From positions 1,054,001 to 1,118,000 of the forward strand of contig OZ251239.1 of NCBI GenBank assembly GCA_965240325.2: a stretch of 64,000 nt of DNA, read 5' to 3'. Below the pieces are notes generated by a model. The model did no database searches and was not told where the DNA came from. It saw only the letters and a list, made by a program, of their open reading frames with translations. The translations under genes were made by a program, and so were the position numbers. Each line of letters opens with the position of its first letter. The stretch's first letter is position 1. Below are positions 18,924 through 29,774 of this stretch, in pieces. This DNA is from Rebecca billardiae RCC1528 (taxonomy: Eukaryota > Haptophyta).

Positions 18924-21900
18924 ATGGCCGCCACAAAGCAAGCGGAGCACAAGCAGTACCTGCAGCTCCTCGCCGAGCGGAACACACTGCGCAAGCGCAT
19001 CCAGGTGCGAGCCCACCCCCTTCCCCGCGCCGACGGGGCGGACGCGCGCGAGCGCCCAGCGAGCGCGCGGATGCTTGGCGCAGCGCCCCAGGCCAACCGC
19101 CGCGGTGCGATCGCGCCGCGCCGCTCTGCGCGCGCAGGAGCGCGCGGGGAAGGAGCAGAACGAGCTCAAGGAGCGCGAGGCGGGCTTTGACATCTACGTG
19201 AGCGGCGCCAACGCTGAGCGTGCACAGCGCAAGGAGCTCGCGCGCGCTCAGCCGCGCGCGCGCGCGGCTGCCGCCGCCGCGGCGGCGACTGGCGGCACCG
19301 CCGGCGCGGGCGCAGGCCCGACGGCGAGCCGCACGGAGAGCGGCGCCGCCGATCAGCTGGACGCCGCCGACGACGCCGCCGCCGGCTCCGCCTCACGCCC
19401 GCGCCGCGGCTGGCAGCAGGGCTCGGTATCCATCCTAGCAGACGGCGGCGCAAAGGTGCGCCTTCGCCCCACGGGCGGTCCGGGCGGCGGACCGGCGGCG
19501 GGCGGCGGCGGCGGCGCGGAGCTCAGCTTCAGCTCCGCCGAGGTCGACCTGCTGCGCACCAGCCTGCAGGGCGCGCTGCCGAGGGCGCCGCCCGGTGCCG
19601 CGGCCGCGGCGCCCGCCGGCGCGCCTGCGGCCGGCGGCGCAAGACTGCAAGGGCGGCCTGCCGCGGCGGCACACGCGGCATCCGGCGCGGCGGACGACGA
19701 GATCCCGGAGGTGCTCGACGACGACGCCGAGCCCGCCTCGCCCCCGCCCGCCGCGCCACGTGCCCCGCGCGCCGGCGCGCGGTTGGGCGGAGCCGCTGCG
19801 ATGGGGAGCGATCTCGACGGCGAGATTGCGGAGGAGCTGGGCTCGTCTGATAACGAGCACACGGACGAGGAGAGTGGCGCGACGTCCGCCGCGTCGCAGC
19901 CCGCGCCGCCGCCGCCGCCGCGCCCGAGCGCCGTGCCGCCGCTGCCGCTCGGCAGCGGCGGCGCGGCCGGCCTCGCTCCGGCGCGCGGCGGCAGCGGCGG
20001 GAGTGGCGGCGCAGCGAGCGCTCGCGTCGTGCGGAACGTGAGCGCGCTCTCGGCGCGGCGGCGGCCGAGCTCGGGCGCGGCGACGCGCGGCGACGCGGGC
20101 GCCGCCGCGGTTGGCGGCACGGCGAGCGCCGCCGCCCTCGCCGCCCTCGCCGCCGAGAACGACCGGATCCGGGCGGCGGCCGCGCCCGGCCACGCGGCGC
20201 CCGGGCGTGGGCCGTCGCCGTCGGCGTCGGCTGCGCCGTCGCCTGGGCCTCCGCGCGCGCACGGCGTGGTGCCCGCGGTAGCGCCGGCCGGCCGGCCGCC
20301 GAGCGCGTCGAGCCGCCCGTCGAGCGGCGCGCGCCTCCCGCCCTCGGCCGTGACGCCGCGCGCGCTCGGCGGCGCGTCCGCTCGACCGGCGGCGCCGGCG
20401 CCGACGGCGGCGGGTGCCAATGCGCAGCCGCCGTCGGCGCGCGCGCCGGGCGTGACGGATGTGTGGGCACCGGCGGCGGGGTCGGCGGCGAGGGCCTCGC
20501 CGCCGCCCTCTGGCCTCGGCGCTCCCGCTGCCCCTGACGCGGGTGCCCCGCCCGGCCCAGCCGAAGGCGGAGGCGGCGCCGCGGCGGCTCGGACGCAGCC
20601 GTCGCAGCCGGCGGCAGCCTCGGCGCAACCTGCCCGGTCCGAAGCCGCGGACGATGCGGAGGCGGGCGCGCCCGCGCCCGCCGGCGGCGTTCTCCTCGAG
20701 CGCGTGCTGCGGCTGCCGCCCTCGCAGCAGCGCTCGCTGCTCGAGCTGCTCGACAAGATCGACAGCGCGCAGCAGACGGGTGCCGACCTGCGCGAACTGT
20801 GGGAGGCGGTGGGCGGCGGCGGCGGGGCGGGCGGCGGCGGCGCGGACGGCGCTGAGACTGAGCCCGCCTCCGCCGAGCCGCCCGCCCGCCCGGCCGCGAG
20901 CCCGTCCTCGCTGCTGAGCGCCGCGGCCGCGGAGGCCGCGCTGGTGGAGACGGACCAGGGCGAGGCGGGCCCGGCGCTCTGCGTGCGCCTGCTCGCGAAC
21001 TGGGGGCACCCGCACCACATCGGATTGTGCGGCCTCGAGCTGCTGGACGCGGACGGAGCCGTGTTGCTCGACGCGCCGCTGTCTGCAGGGCTGCTCACCG
21101 CCGAGCTGCGCGAGCGATCTGGGCGCGAGATCTCGCTGGTCTACTCGACCGAGCTGGGCGGCGGCGGCGTGGCGGCGGGCGGCGCGGCGGGCGGCGCGGG
21201 CTCGCTGGGCGGGCTCGGCGCGCTGCTTGACGGTGTTACGCGCACGGCGCACCCGTTGCATATGCTGGCGGTCGCGCTGCCGCCGCGCCCGGCCGTGCTC
21301 GAGCTGCTCGTCGCGCCCACGCCCGCGGGCGCCGCGCAGCTCGGCAACAAGCGCGTCTGCGGCCTCCGCATTTTCAACTACAACCGGCCTGGGCGCGACG
21401 GCTCGAAAGGCGTGCGCTTCGCCGAGCTTCTGTGTGGGTCGGTGGTGTTGTGGGCGGGGGAGCTTCGTAAGGGCGCGGGCGACGGCGGGTCGGACGCGCA
21501 CGCCACCACCATCACCTGGCAAGCGTCGATGGGCAGCGAGGGCGCGGCGGCGGCGAGCGGCGTGGCCGCAGCCGCCGCCGCCGCTGCGCAGGCCGATGCG
21601 GCGGCCGGCAAGACGGCCGAGGGCGGCGCGGCTGGCGTGGCGACGGCGGCTGCGCCCGCGGCCGCGCCGCACGCCGCGCGCCCTCGCCCGAGGCCGCAGC
21701 CCTCGCCGCCGCTTCGGCCCGCGGCGGCCGGCGCGCCCGCCGCGGCCGTGCAGCCGAGCCCGCGGCGCGCCCTCGCTGCCGTCTCCCAGCCCGAGCCCAC
21801 GGTCGCAGTGGCGCGCGGCGCGGCGGCGCCGCCGCCGCCGCGCGAGATGCGCGCGCCGCCGCTGCCCGCTGTCAAGCCCGCCGCCGCCGCCGAGCCTGCC

Positions 21901-24900
21901 CCCGCCGCGCCCGCGTCGGCGGCGGGCGCGGCGGCAGCCGCGGACGGCGGCGCGGACGGCGCCGGGCGCGCGCGCTGGCTCCCGGGCTGGCTTCAGAATG
22001 CCGCGCGCGCGCAGCCGCCCGCTGCGCCGCCCGGCGGCGCCCCGAGCGCCATCCCGCGCGCCGGCGGGCTGCAGCCGTCCGGCGCGGCGCCGCGCTCTGC
22101 TCGGCGGCTGCTCGGAGGCGGCACCGTCACGCCGGTGGAGACGCCTCGCGCCGCGGCGCTCGGCGCGGGCCCGCCACTGCCGGCGCTGAGCATGGCCGCG
22201 ACCGAGGCCGCCGCCGCGGCCGCCACCGCCGCCGAGCCGGCCGCCGTCGACGCCGCGGCCGAGCGCGCGCCCGCCGCGTCGCAGGAGCCGCTGCCCCTTG
22301 TGCGCACTCTGGTGCTAGCTCTCGCGTCCAACTGGGGCGACCGCCGGCGCATCGCCCTCGACGGGCTTCAGCTCTGGGACGGGTCGGGCGACAGTCTGGG
22401 CGTGCGTGCCGTGCGCGCGCTCGAGCTCGGACCCGCCGACTCGGACGGCGCCGCCGACGCCGAGGGCGGCGGCGCTCTCCTAGGGCCCCTGGGTGAGGAG
22501 GCAGCGGAGGACAAGGCCCTCGCTGCGCGGCTCATGCGCGCGCGCGCCGGGGCGTCCGCAGCCGCGCCGCTCCCGCCGGTCGAGCCCAGCGCTTCGCTCG
22601 ACTCGAGCGTCGCATCCGCCGACCTCGGTGCGTCGGGCGCGCTCGGCGGCGGCGGCGGCGGCAGCGGCTGGGTGTCGGCGTTCGAGGCGGGCTCGACGGT
22701 GCACCTGCTGCTCGTGCTTGAGCGCGAGGCGCGGCTCGGCGCGCTGCGCGTGTGGAACGCCAACCACTCACGCGTGCACGCCACGCGCGGCGCGAGGGCC
22801 GTGGAGGTGCTCGCAGGCGGCAGGCTCGCGTGGAGTGGCGAGCTTGCAAAGGCGCCGGGCGAGGCGGCCGCGGCGGCGCGCGCCGCGACGACGATTGTCT
22901 TCGAGCCCTCGGCGGAGCTGCACGCGGCGCTGGCGCGCGCGGACGCGGAGGCGGAGGCGGAGGCGGCCGAGGCTCTCGCGGCAGAGAAGGCGCTCCGATC
23001 GTCCATCTCGCTGCTGCGCGCGGGCGCGGGCGGCGGCCGGCCTCGCACGGGCGATGCGGCGCGCGCGGCCGCGGCCGCGGCCGGCGCGGCGGCGCAGCCG
23101 CCGCCGCAGCCGCCGCCGCAGGGCGCGAGCGCAGCCGCGGCGGCGCCTGCGTCGTCGAGCGCGCGCGAGACTGCTCTGCACGAGCCATCCGCCGCGCACG
23201 ACTCGCCGCCGCGCGCGGCCGCCGCAGGCGCGTTCGTGCCGCGGCTCCCGGCTTCGCCCTCGCCGCCGTGGCAGCCGCCGAGCGCGGCCGCGCTCGCCTC
23301 GCCCAAGCGCGGCGCGGTGCGCGCGGCTGACGAGGGCGGCGTGGCGCCACCCGTCGACGGCGCGACGGCCGGCGCCGAGGCGGCGGCGCGCCCGCGCGCC
23401 GCCGCCGCGGAGCAGCCTACCGCCGCCGCCGCGGCCGCGCAGTCCGTCGCCGCCGCCGCCGCCGCGCAGTCGGCCGCAGAGGCAGAGGCTGATGAGATTG
23501 GCGAGCTGCTCGCCGACGCGGAGCGCGCGCTGGAGGAGGAGAAAGAGGCCGCCGGCGTGCGCACGGACGGGCCGGCGGCGCCGCGCGCACGGGGCCACGC
23601 CGCGCGCTCCACCGACGCGGCCGCGTCGCCGCGCCGCGCGCCGCCCGACGCTTCCTCGCCCGTCGACGCGTCGGCCGCGGGCGCCGCCGCCTCGGCTGCG
23701 GAGCGCGCGCCGGCGACGCGGATCGGTGCGGCCGGCATGCCGGAGGCTGCGGTGGGCGGCTGGCCCGTCGCGCGGCACGTCTCGATCCGGATCCTCTCGA
23801 CGTGGGGCGCGCGCGACTATGTCGGACTCTGCGCCCTGCAGCTGCTCGGCGCAGACGGCTCCCCCATCCCGCTGCGCTCCGAGCAGGCGGTCGTTCGCGC
23901 GCCGCGCGGCGCGCTGGAGGGCGACGGGCGGACGCCCGCGCGGCTCGTGGCGGGGCACACGCTCACGTGCGCGCGCGAGCACGCGTGGCTGCACCCGTAC
24001 GACGAGCAGCAGCCGCCCACGCTCGAGCTCACGCTCGACGCGGCCACGCCGATCCGCGCGCTCCGCGCGTGGAATTATAACACCGCGGTCGACGACAGCT
24101 GGCGTGGCTGCGCGCGCTTTGAACTCCGGTTGGACGGCGCGCGCGCGCGGCCGGCGCGCGGCGCGCCCGCGTGCTTCGCCAAGGCGCCGGGGCACGCCGA
24201 GTACGACCACGGGCAGACGATCGAGCTGGCGTGGTCGCACGGCGCGGCCGACGACGACGAGCCCCCGCTCTCGCGGCCGCACGCGCTTCTGCCGACCGCG
24301 GCCGCTGCCAAGCAGGACTGGCTGACGCTCTGCGGCCCGTGCGCGCGCATCTGGCGGCTCGAGATTTTGTCGACGTGGGGCGACCCGCACTACGTCGGGC
24401 TGGACGGGCTCGAGCTGTACGGCATGGACGGCGCGCGGCTCGAGCTGCCGCGCGCGAAGCACGCCGCCGGGCTGCGCGTGTTCGGCCGCCCGGACTCGAT
24501 CAACGGCGTCGACGGCGCGAGCGGCGACCCGCGCGTCGCGCGCAACGTTCTCGCCGCGGCCGACCGGCCCGACGGCACGCGCGCCGAGGGCGACTCGTGG
24601 CTCGCGCCGTGGGACGAGGGTTCGCGCGCGACGCTCACGCTGGTGTTCGAGCAGCCCACCGCGCTCGCCGTCCTCCGGCTGCGCAACTACTCCAAGACGG
24701 CACGGCGCGGCGCGCAGGACGTCGAGCTGTATGCCGACGATCGCATCGTGTATCGCGGCGTGCTGCGGCGCGCGGCGGGCGGCGGGCGCGCGCGCTGGCA
24801 GTCCGTGCTCTTCACCGACGCCGCGGCGCACATCGACACGTACGCGCCGGAGGTGTACCGGGCGCACGAGGAGGGGGAGCCCATGCTGCTCGTCAACGAG

Positions 24901-25032
24901 GGGCGCGTGATGAGCGGGGAGCACGTCGTGAAGGCGGAGAAGCAGCGCGCCGCGAGCGCGCGCGCGGCGGCGCGCAACGGCGGCGCGGCAGCAGTCCCGA
25001 GGCCGACGACAGCCGTCACGCCGCGCGGCTGA
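18924..25032 (+). CDS. KATNIP: Katanin-interacting protein (KATNIP / KIAA0556 homologue), one intron
   Basis: KATNIP binds katanin and microtubules at the ciliary base. Exon 1 (18924-19004) encodes EHKQYLQLLAERNTLRKRIQ. The intron 19005-19137 begins GTGCGA and ends CGCAG. Exon 2 opens ERAGKEQNELKEREAGFDIY then VSGANAE, matching the vertebrate N-terminus (YLQLL..RN, EKREQGFSLYVNGAN). The KATNIP/DUF4457 signature appears four times: RLLANWGHPHHIGLCGLEL (~640), LALASNWGDRRRIALDGLQL (~1084), RILSTWGARDYVGLCALQL (~1578) and LEILSTWGDPHYVGLDGLEL (~1768). Each is followed by an N-Y/N-x-x-x-W-N-type segment. Ala/Pro/Gly linkers make up about half of the 1,991 residues. It implies a flagellate stage. 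Confidence 0.9.
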
Positions 25033-25375
25033 GCGCATATGTGTCGTCGAATATTTCCTGCTAGTTAATCCTCATCGCGATCGCATGTGTATCGTGTCGG
25101 CGTCGCGTACCCGGTCAGCCGCAGCATATGAGCATCTGCTGAGACCGCGTTGTTACCGAAATTGATGTGTCACCTGGGCCCCGGTGGCCGGTCCAAATCT
25201 GCTGCTCAAGCTTGCCACTGGACAGCTGGCAGTGCCGCGACCACCCTTCACCTTGGTGCCGCTCTGTCGGTTTGCGGCTTTGGCTTTACCATCATATTCG
25301 CGGTTTGTACACGGGTCCGGATGACAAACCGCGAATACAATCGACAAACCGCGAATACGGTCCGGATGCACATCC
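25033..25375. other. Intergenic (343 bp) upstream of FkbM gene
   Basis: Holds an inverted/direct repeat cluster (annotated separately) and otherwise nothing recognisable; presumably the 3' end of KATNIP and the promoter of the methyltransferase gene. Confidence 0.5.
25296..25356. repeat. ATTCGCGGTTTGT inverted plus direct repeat cluster
   Basis: ATTCGCGGTTTGT (25296-25308) is followed by its reverse complement twice, ACAAACCGCGAAT at 25324-25336 and at 25344-25356. A GGTCCGGATG motif follows the first arm (25314) and the last (25359). This can form alternative hairpins about 20-65 bp upstream of the FkbM start codon. Confidence 0.75.
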
Positions 25376-26422
25376 ATGGATCATCATCGGCGCTCAACGA
25401 TGGCGAGGCCGCCGCGCGGGACACACCGCTACGAAATCAGCAGCAGCTCGACGGCCGTGGTCGTCGCGGCGCTGCTGTGCCCCGCGGCGCGGGTCGTGCT
25501 TGCCTTTCGCCTGCCAGCCGAGCTCGAAGCGGCGGTGGACCTGCCCTCCGGCTTTGACGGTGCCAACTGGTGGCGAGCCAACCGCATGCGGCCTGACCCG
25601 GACCCGAGCGCATGGCACGAGCGCTGGCGGAAGAGTGGTCTTGTCCGGGATCGCCTTGGCGGCACGACCGACTGCGAGGCCCGCGACGCGGCCGTGGTCG
25701 CGTTCTGCAACCGGACCCACGGCGTGGCCATGGAGCTCGGCGGCCTGGACGGCATGCGCTTCTCCGAGACGCTCAAGCTCAGCCGCGTCGTGCCTGGCCT
25801 CAAGCGCGTCATCGTCGAGGGCAACCCGATGCATCGCGAGCGGCGGCGGACGAAGGCGCCCGACGTCGTGGGCGTGCAGGCGGCCATCTGCGACTCGTCC
25901 TCCACCTACTTGCACTTCATGCACGGCAGGCTCGCCGAGGTGTCGGGCATTGCCGAGTTCCTCCCGCCGCGACTTCTCGGAAAGTACCACACGCCGCTGC
26001 AGAAAGACCTGAAGCGGGCGCACGGCGACTGGGCCGGGGTGGAGTGGAGCCGGTTCAACCACACGCGGGTGCTGTGCACGCCGCTGCAGCGCCTGCTGGA
26101 CGCGCTCGAGCTCACGCACGTCGACTTCTTCCTGCTGGACACTGAGGGCGCCGAGCTGAACGTGCTGCGCTCGGTCGACTTTGCCAAGGTCACCTTCGGC
26201 GTCCTCAGCGTGGAGACGAAGCACGACGCGTCGCTCGCGTCGCTGCGGTTCGTGAGGGACGTGCAGCGCTACGTGGACAAGGCGTCGGGCGGCGCGTACC
26301 GCACACTCTTCAACGAGCGGGGGCGGAACGTGTGGTTTGTCCACCGCGACTTCAAGCTGAGCGAGTGTCTGCACCTGATGACGGAATACAGGAGGAGGCA
26401 GCTGCGGAGTCTCCGAGGGTGA
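25376..26422 (+). CDS. FkbM-family methyltransferase, type II membrane/secreted
   Basis: 348 aa. An N-terminal hydrophobic segment TAVVVAALLCPAARVVLAF (about 27-45) suggests a Golgi-type anchor or signal. The FkbM SAM-binding region reads AMELGGLDGMRFSETLKLS then RVIVEGNPMHRERRR (acidic Glu at the end of beta-2). The family's second motif appears as LLDALELTHVDFFLLDTEGAE, then LNVLRSVDF (family L-x-x-x-D-I-E-G-x-E). Members O-methylate sugars or related acceptors. It lies directly upstream of a glycosyltransferase-like gene on the same strand, 272 bp apart, which fits a glycan role. Start at 25376; Met nine codons in is an alternative. Confidence 0.83.
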   Translation: MDHHRRSTMARPPRGTHRYEISSSSTAVVVAALLCPAARVVLAFRLPAELEAAVDLPSGFDGANWWRANRMRPDPDPSAWHERWRKSGLVRDRLGGTTDCEARDAAVVAFCNRTHGVAMELGGLDGMRFSETLKLSRVVPGLKRVIVEGNPMHRERRRTKAPDVVGVQAAICDSSSTYLHFMHGRLAEVSGIAEFLPPRLLGKYHTPLQKDLKRAHGDWAGVEWSRFNHTRVLCTPLQRLLDALELTHVDFFLLDTEGAELNVLRSVDFAKVTFGVLSVETKHDASLASLRFVRDVQRYVDKASGGAYRTLFNERGRNVWFVHRDFKLSECLHLMTEYRRRQLRSLRG

Positions 26423-26694
26423 CGCTGTCACACCCCGCGATCGTGGCGGACGGTTGCCGGCGGCAGGCGGTCGCGTGGTCGTTCGGGCGACGCGCCGACG
26501 CTCACGTCCGACGGCGCTGCGGCGCATCGACGCAGTGCGCCCGTCAAACCGTCGATCGAGACGATCGACGATCGACGATCGACGAGCCTTCGCGCGCGTG
26601 TTCCATCAGCGCAGGCTGTCGCAAAATAAAGGGTCGCGCGCATCAATTCACGTCTGCCGCCGCAGTGCCGCGCGAAAAGCTCGCTCGCGCCCGA

Positions 26695-28884
26695 ATGCTG
26701 CGCCAGCGGGAGGAATGGCGGCGGCGCGACCTGCATGATGCGATGGGTGCGACCACGAACCCAACGGGTGGTGGCGGTGGGAGCGGTAATGTGTCCTTGC
26801 TTCTCGCGCTGATCGCGTCGCTCGTCATCCTCGCGGTGCAGGTGCTGCTGTCTGGCCCCGCGCACGGCAACGCCGAGCCACGCGCGGCCACACCGACCGC
26901 CGCGGCTGCAGTCAGGCCGCGCTCGCGCAACGCGCCGCCGTCCATCGCGGCCGTGCTGCCGTGCACGGTGCACGACGTGGACTGGCTGCACGCCAAGCTG
27001 CTCTCCTGCGCGCGCACGCTCGACGCGCGCAGCGTACGCCTCGTGCTCGTCGTCCTCCCGCCACCGGACGTCGCGCCCGTCCAGGGCAAGCTGCGGCGCG
27101 CGGGCGTTCAGATCCCTCCGCACTGGGTGTTCGTGGGCGAGGACGAGGTGGTGCCCGACCTGTGGCGCAACGGCACGCGCGTCGAGGTGCCCGGCTGGAA
27201 CCTCCAGCAGGCGATCAAGCTCCTCGCGCACCGCCACCCGCTGATCGCGCGCGCCGAGCCGCCGATGCGCGCGCTACTGACACTCGACTCAGATGTTCTC
27301 TGCTCGCACGCGTGGGCGCGGAGCGCGGAGCAGCCGCCGCGCGGGCGCGTGGCGGTCGGGGCCGAGTCGGCGCGCTCGCTCGAGGACGCGTTCGTCCTCG
27401 CCGACGGCCGGCTGCGCACGTGCATCGAGCACCTCAGCGGCTGGTTCGGCGCCCGGCACCTCTCGCGCACCGCGCACACGTTCGGGTACTCCCTGTGGGT
27501 GCGCGCGTCGTCGGCGACTCGGCCGTTTCAGATCACGCACGCGATGGGCTGGACGCCGCAGCTGATGTCGCTGCCCGCCCTCGCGCGCGTCGAGGCCGAG
27601 CTCCACCGCCAGGCCGCGCGCATCGGCCTGCTCGAGCGCTCGGCCTCGCTCTCAGCCGCGCGGCCGGCCGCGGTCCGAGCGGCGCCGCCGCTTCCCGGAA
27701 CTCGCCGGGAAGACGAGATCGGACCGAGGGCACCGGACAGCTGGCCGGCGCAGACGCACGCGCTGTACGCGCTGCTCGCGTCGAACGACATGTGGACGGA
27801 GTACTTCTCGTACTTCCTCGCCCTCGACGCGCTCGGCGCGTGGGGCGCGTACCACTCGGACCTCTGCCCCGGCAGCAAGCTCGAGCCCGCCACCGGCCGA
27901 TGCCGAGACGCGCTCAACGCGACTCGCTGGCAGGAGCGAGCAGGACTCATCGGACTCGCCGAGGGGTCAGCGCCGGTGAGCGCGCTCCCGCGCGGCGCGG
28001 CGCTGCCCGCGCCGTCGGCGGGCGTGTCCGGCTGCCTCAAGGTGCGCGCGGACTGCGATCTCGAGGTGCTCCTCGAGCTCGAGCGCGCCATCGTCCCGTT
28101 CGTAACAGTCAACGACCACAAGGTCAAAGGGCGGCGCGCGCTCGAGCTCGCGCGCGCGCACGTCGCGGAGGTGGAGGGGCAGGAGGCGGCGGCGGCGCGT
28201 GCCGAGCGGGGCGCGACGCGGCCGCAGCCGCGCGCGTACCAGTCCGGCCGCGCGCACGCGCGCGCGTGCTGCGAGGCGTGCACGCCCGTCGTGCAGCTCG
28301 CGGACGCGCCGAGCGCAGAAGCCGGCAGCCGCTCGGTCGATGCGCCGGGCGCCGCGGCCGCAGCGGCCGCAGCAGCAGCGGCCGACCGCACGGGGGCCGC
28401 GTGCAAGTGGACCAAGGTGAGCTGCGGGCCGGACTCGCGCTTCGGCATGTTCACGGTGCAGCCCGAGTCGGTCCGCCCGGGCTGGGCAGCCGCGGCCACC
28501 GCGCGCGCGTTCGTGCCGCGCGCGCTCGGCGTGGGGATTCTTGTGCTCTTCGGCGCGAGCGTCGCGCTCGGCGCAGCGTTGTCGTGCGCGCGCGCTCGCT
28601 CGGCGGCGGCTCGGCCGGAGCCGCCGCTTGGGTCGCTTTTCGGCGGCGGCTCGTCAGGCGCGCACGGGCACGCGGGCGGCGGCGGGGGCGCGCTGCTGCC
28701 CTTCGAATCGCGCCGAGGCAGCTGCGTGCGCCCGCGCGGCCGCACGATGACGGCCGAGTTTGCCGAGCTGCTCGCTGGCGTGAACGAGCTGACGGCGGCC
28801 GAGAGCGCGGCAGCCGCGGCCGCATCTCAGGCGGCAACGGTGTCGTCAGTCTCAGAGAGCTCAGCAGAAGGTCTCGTGCGCTGA
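26695..28884 (+). CDS. Membrane-anchored glycosyltransferase-like protein (DUF6492-like)
   Basis: 729 aa. A type II anchor GNVSLLLALIASLVILAVQV lies near residues 30-50. A GT-A-like region starts IAAVLPCTVHDVDWL and has a DxD-type LLTLDSDVLC at about 200-210. NDMWTEYFSYFLALDAL at about 362-378 resembles the W-x-E-Y-x-x-Y block of DUF6492 putative glycosyltransferases. Cysteine-rich segments (HARACCEACTPVV; CKWTKVSCG) follow, then a second membrane helix GVGILVLFGASVALGAALSC and an acidic-Ala tail. Two membrane segments are unusual for this group and would place the C-terminus in the cytosol if both span. Activity is inferred from motifs only. A Met at 26743 could be the start. Confidence 0.55.
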   Translation: MLRQREEWRRRDLHDAMGATTNPTGGGGGSGNVSLLLALIASLVILAVQVLLSGPAHGNAEPRAATPTAAAAVRPRSRNAPPSIAAVLPCTVHDVDWLHAKLLSCARTLDARSVRLVLVVLPPPDVAPVQGKLRRAGVQIPPHWVFVGEDEVVPDLWRNGTRVEVPGWNLQQAIKLLAHRHPLIARAEPPMRALLTLDSDVLCSHAWARSAEQPPRGRVAVGAESARSLEDAFVLADGRLRTCIEHLSGWFGARHLSRTAHTFGYSLWVRASSATRPFQITHAMGWTPQLMSLPALARVEAELHRQAARIGLLERSASLSAARPAAVRAAPPLPGTRREDEIGPRAPDSWPAQTHALYALLASNDMWTEYFSYFLALDALGAWGAYHSDLCPGSKLEPATGRCRDALNATRWQERAGLIGLAEGSAPVSALPRGAALPAPSAGVSGCLKVRADCDLEVLLELERAIVPFVTVNDHKVKGRRALELARAHVAEVEGQEAAAARAERGATRPQPRAYQSGRAHARACCEACTPVVQLADAPSAEAGSRSVDAPGAAAAAAAAAAADRTGAACKWTKVSCGPDSRFGMFTVQPESVRPGWAAAATARAFVPRALGVGILVLFGASVALGAALSCARARSAAARPEPPLGSLFGGGSSGAHGHAGGGGGALLPFESRRGSCVRPRGRTMTAEFAELLAGVNELTAAESAAAAAASQAATVSSVSESSAEGLVR

Positions 28885-29774
28885 TGATGATGAATTCGGA
28901 GGCATGATGCGCGATGGCAACGTATAAGGCTCAATGCTTAGGACCGCCACTCGGCCTTCTTCTAATAAAGCCGCTTATATTCGGGTGCCGGGCCGCACCG
29001 CCGGACTGACTTTAGCTAAGACTGGCTTTAGTATACTTTTAAATACAGCAACCTGCGCTGCGGGCAGTGCATATATATATATGTACACAGACGAATCATC
29101 ATCTTAGGACGCACGACTACGAAGTGACGACGATGACCTCCACCTGGGCGCCCTGATGGCTGATCGTCCGTGACCGTGTCGTATTGTGGCTTGCATGCAG
29201 GTCGCCGCCAGTCGAGTACTGACAACGCACCGCTGAGAGTGAGACACGTCACAATCGTCACATGCGCCCGCCGCCTGGGGACGCGACCTCTCTGCTCTCG
29301 AACGGTTGTAGCCGCTTGATGAGCCCAACGCAATGGCCGCCAAAGAGCGCGCACGCCCGACAGATGCCAGACGCTGCAGCGGGCAGGCGAGCGCCGCTGA
29401 TCGGTACAGCTCAGCAGCCGGGGGCGTGGCCGAACGCTGCGACGGCCGTCGATTCCCACGCCGAATGTGCGCGGCGGAACCACCCTTGGCGGAACGTGCT
29501 CTCGACGCGCTCATACAAGTATGCTCGAGCGACTGCCTGGTGGTCCCGCTGAGGCCTGCCCCGGGCCCCCGGCACCGATGGTCGGGACGGCCATCGTGGC
29601 TTTCGTGCGGGCAACTCCGCCGGAGCGCCATCACGCCGAACACTCAGCTGACTCAGCTGCGTCTGACGGAGGCAGCGGACGGCGGCCTCGCCTCGAAGGC
29701 CAAGCAGTACTTCACTTCCCTTTCGTCGAGTGGGTTGGCATACGCTGGAACGCTGCGTGACTGATCGCGTGAGG
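28885..29774. other. Intergenic (890 bp), no gene seen
   Basis: Lower-GC sequence around 28900-29110 with a short TATATATATA run near 29071. No frame resembles a protein. It should include the promoter of the EsV-1-7 gene; the reading frame of that gene stays open without ATG back to about 29730. Confidence 0.5.

Noticed and set aside
19353-21672. Minus-strand frames of 581 and 745 codons opposite KATNIP
   Set aside because: Mirror the GC-rich low-complexity linkers of KATNIP; no domain and no conserved start.
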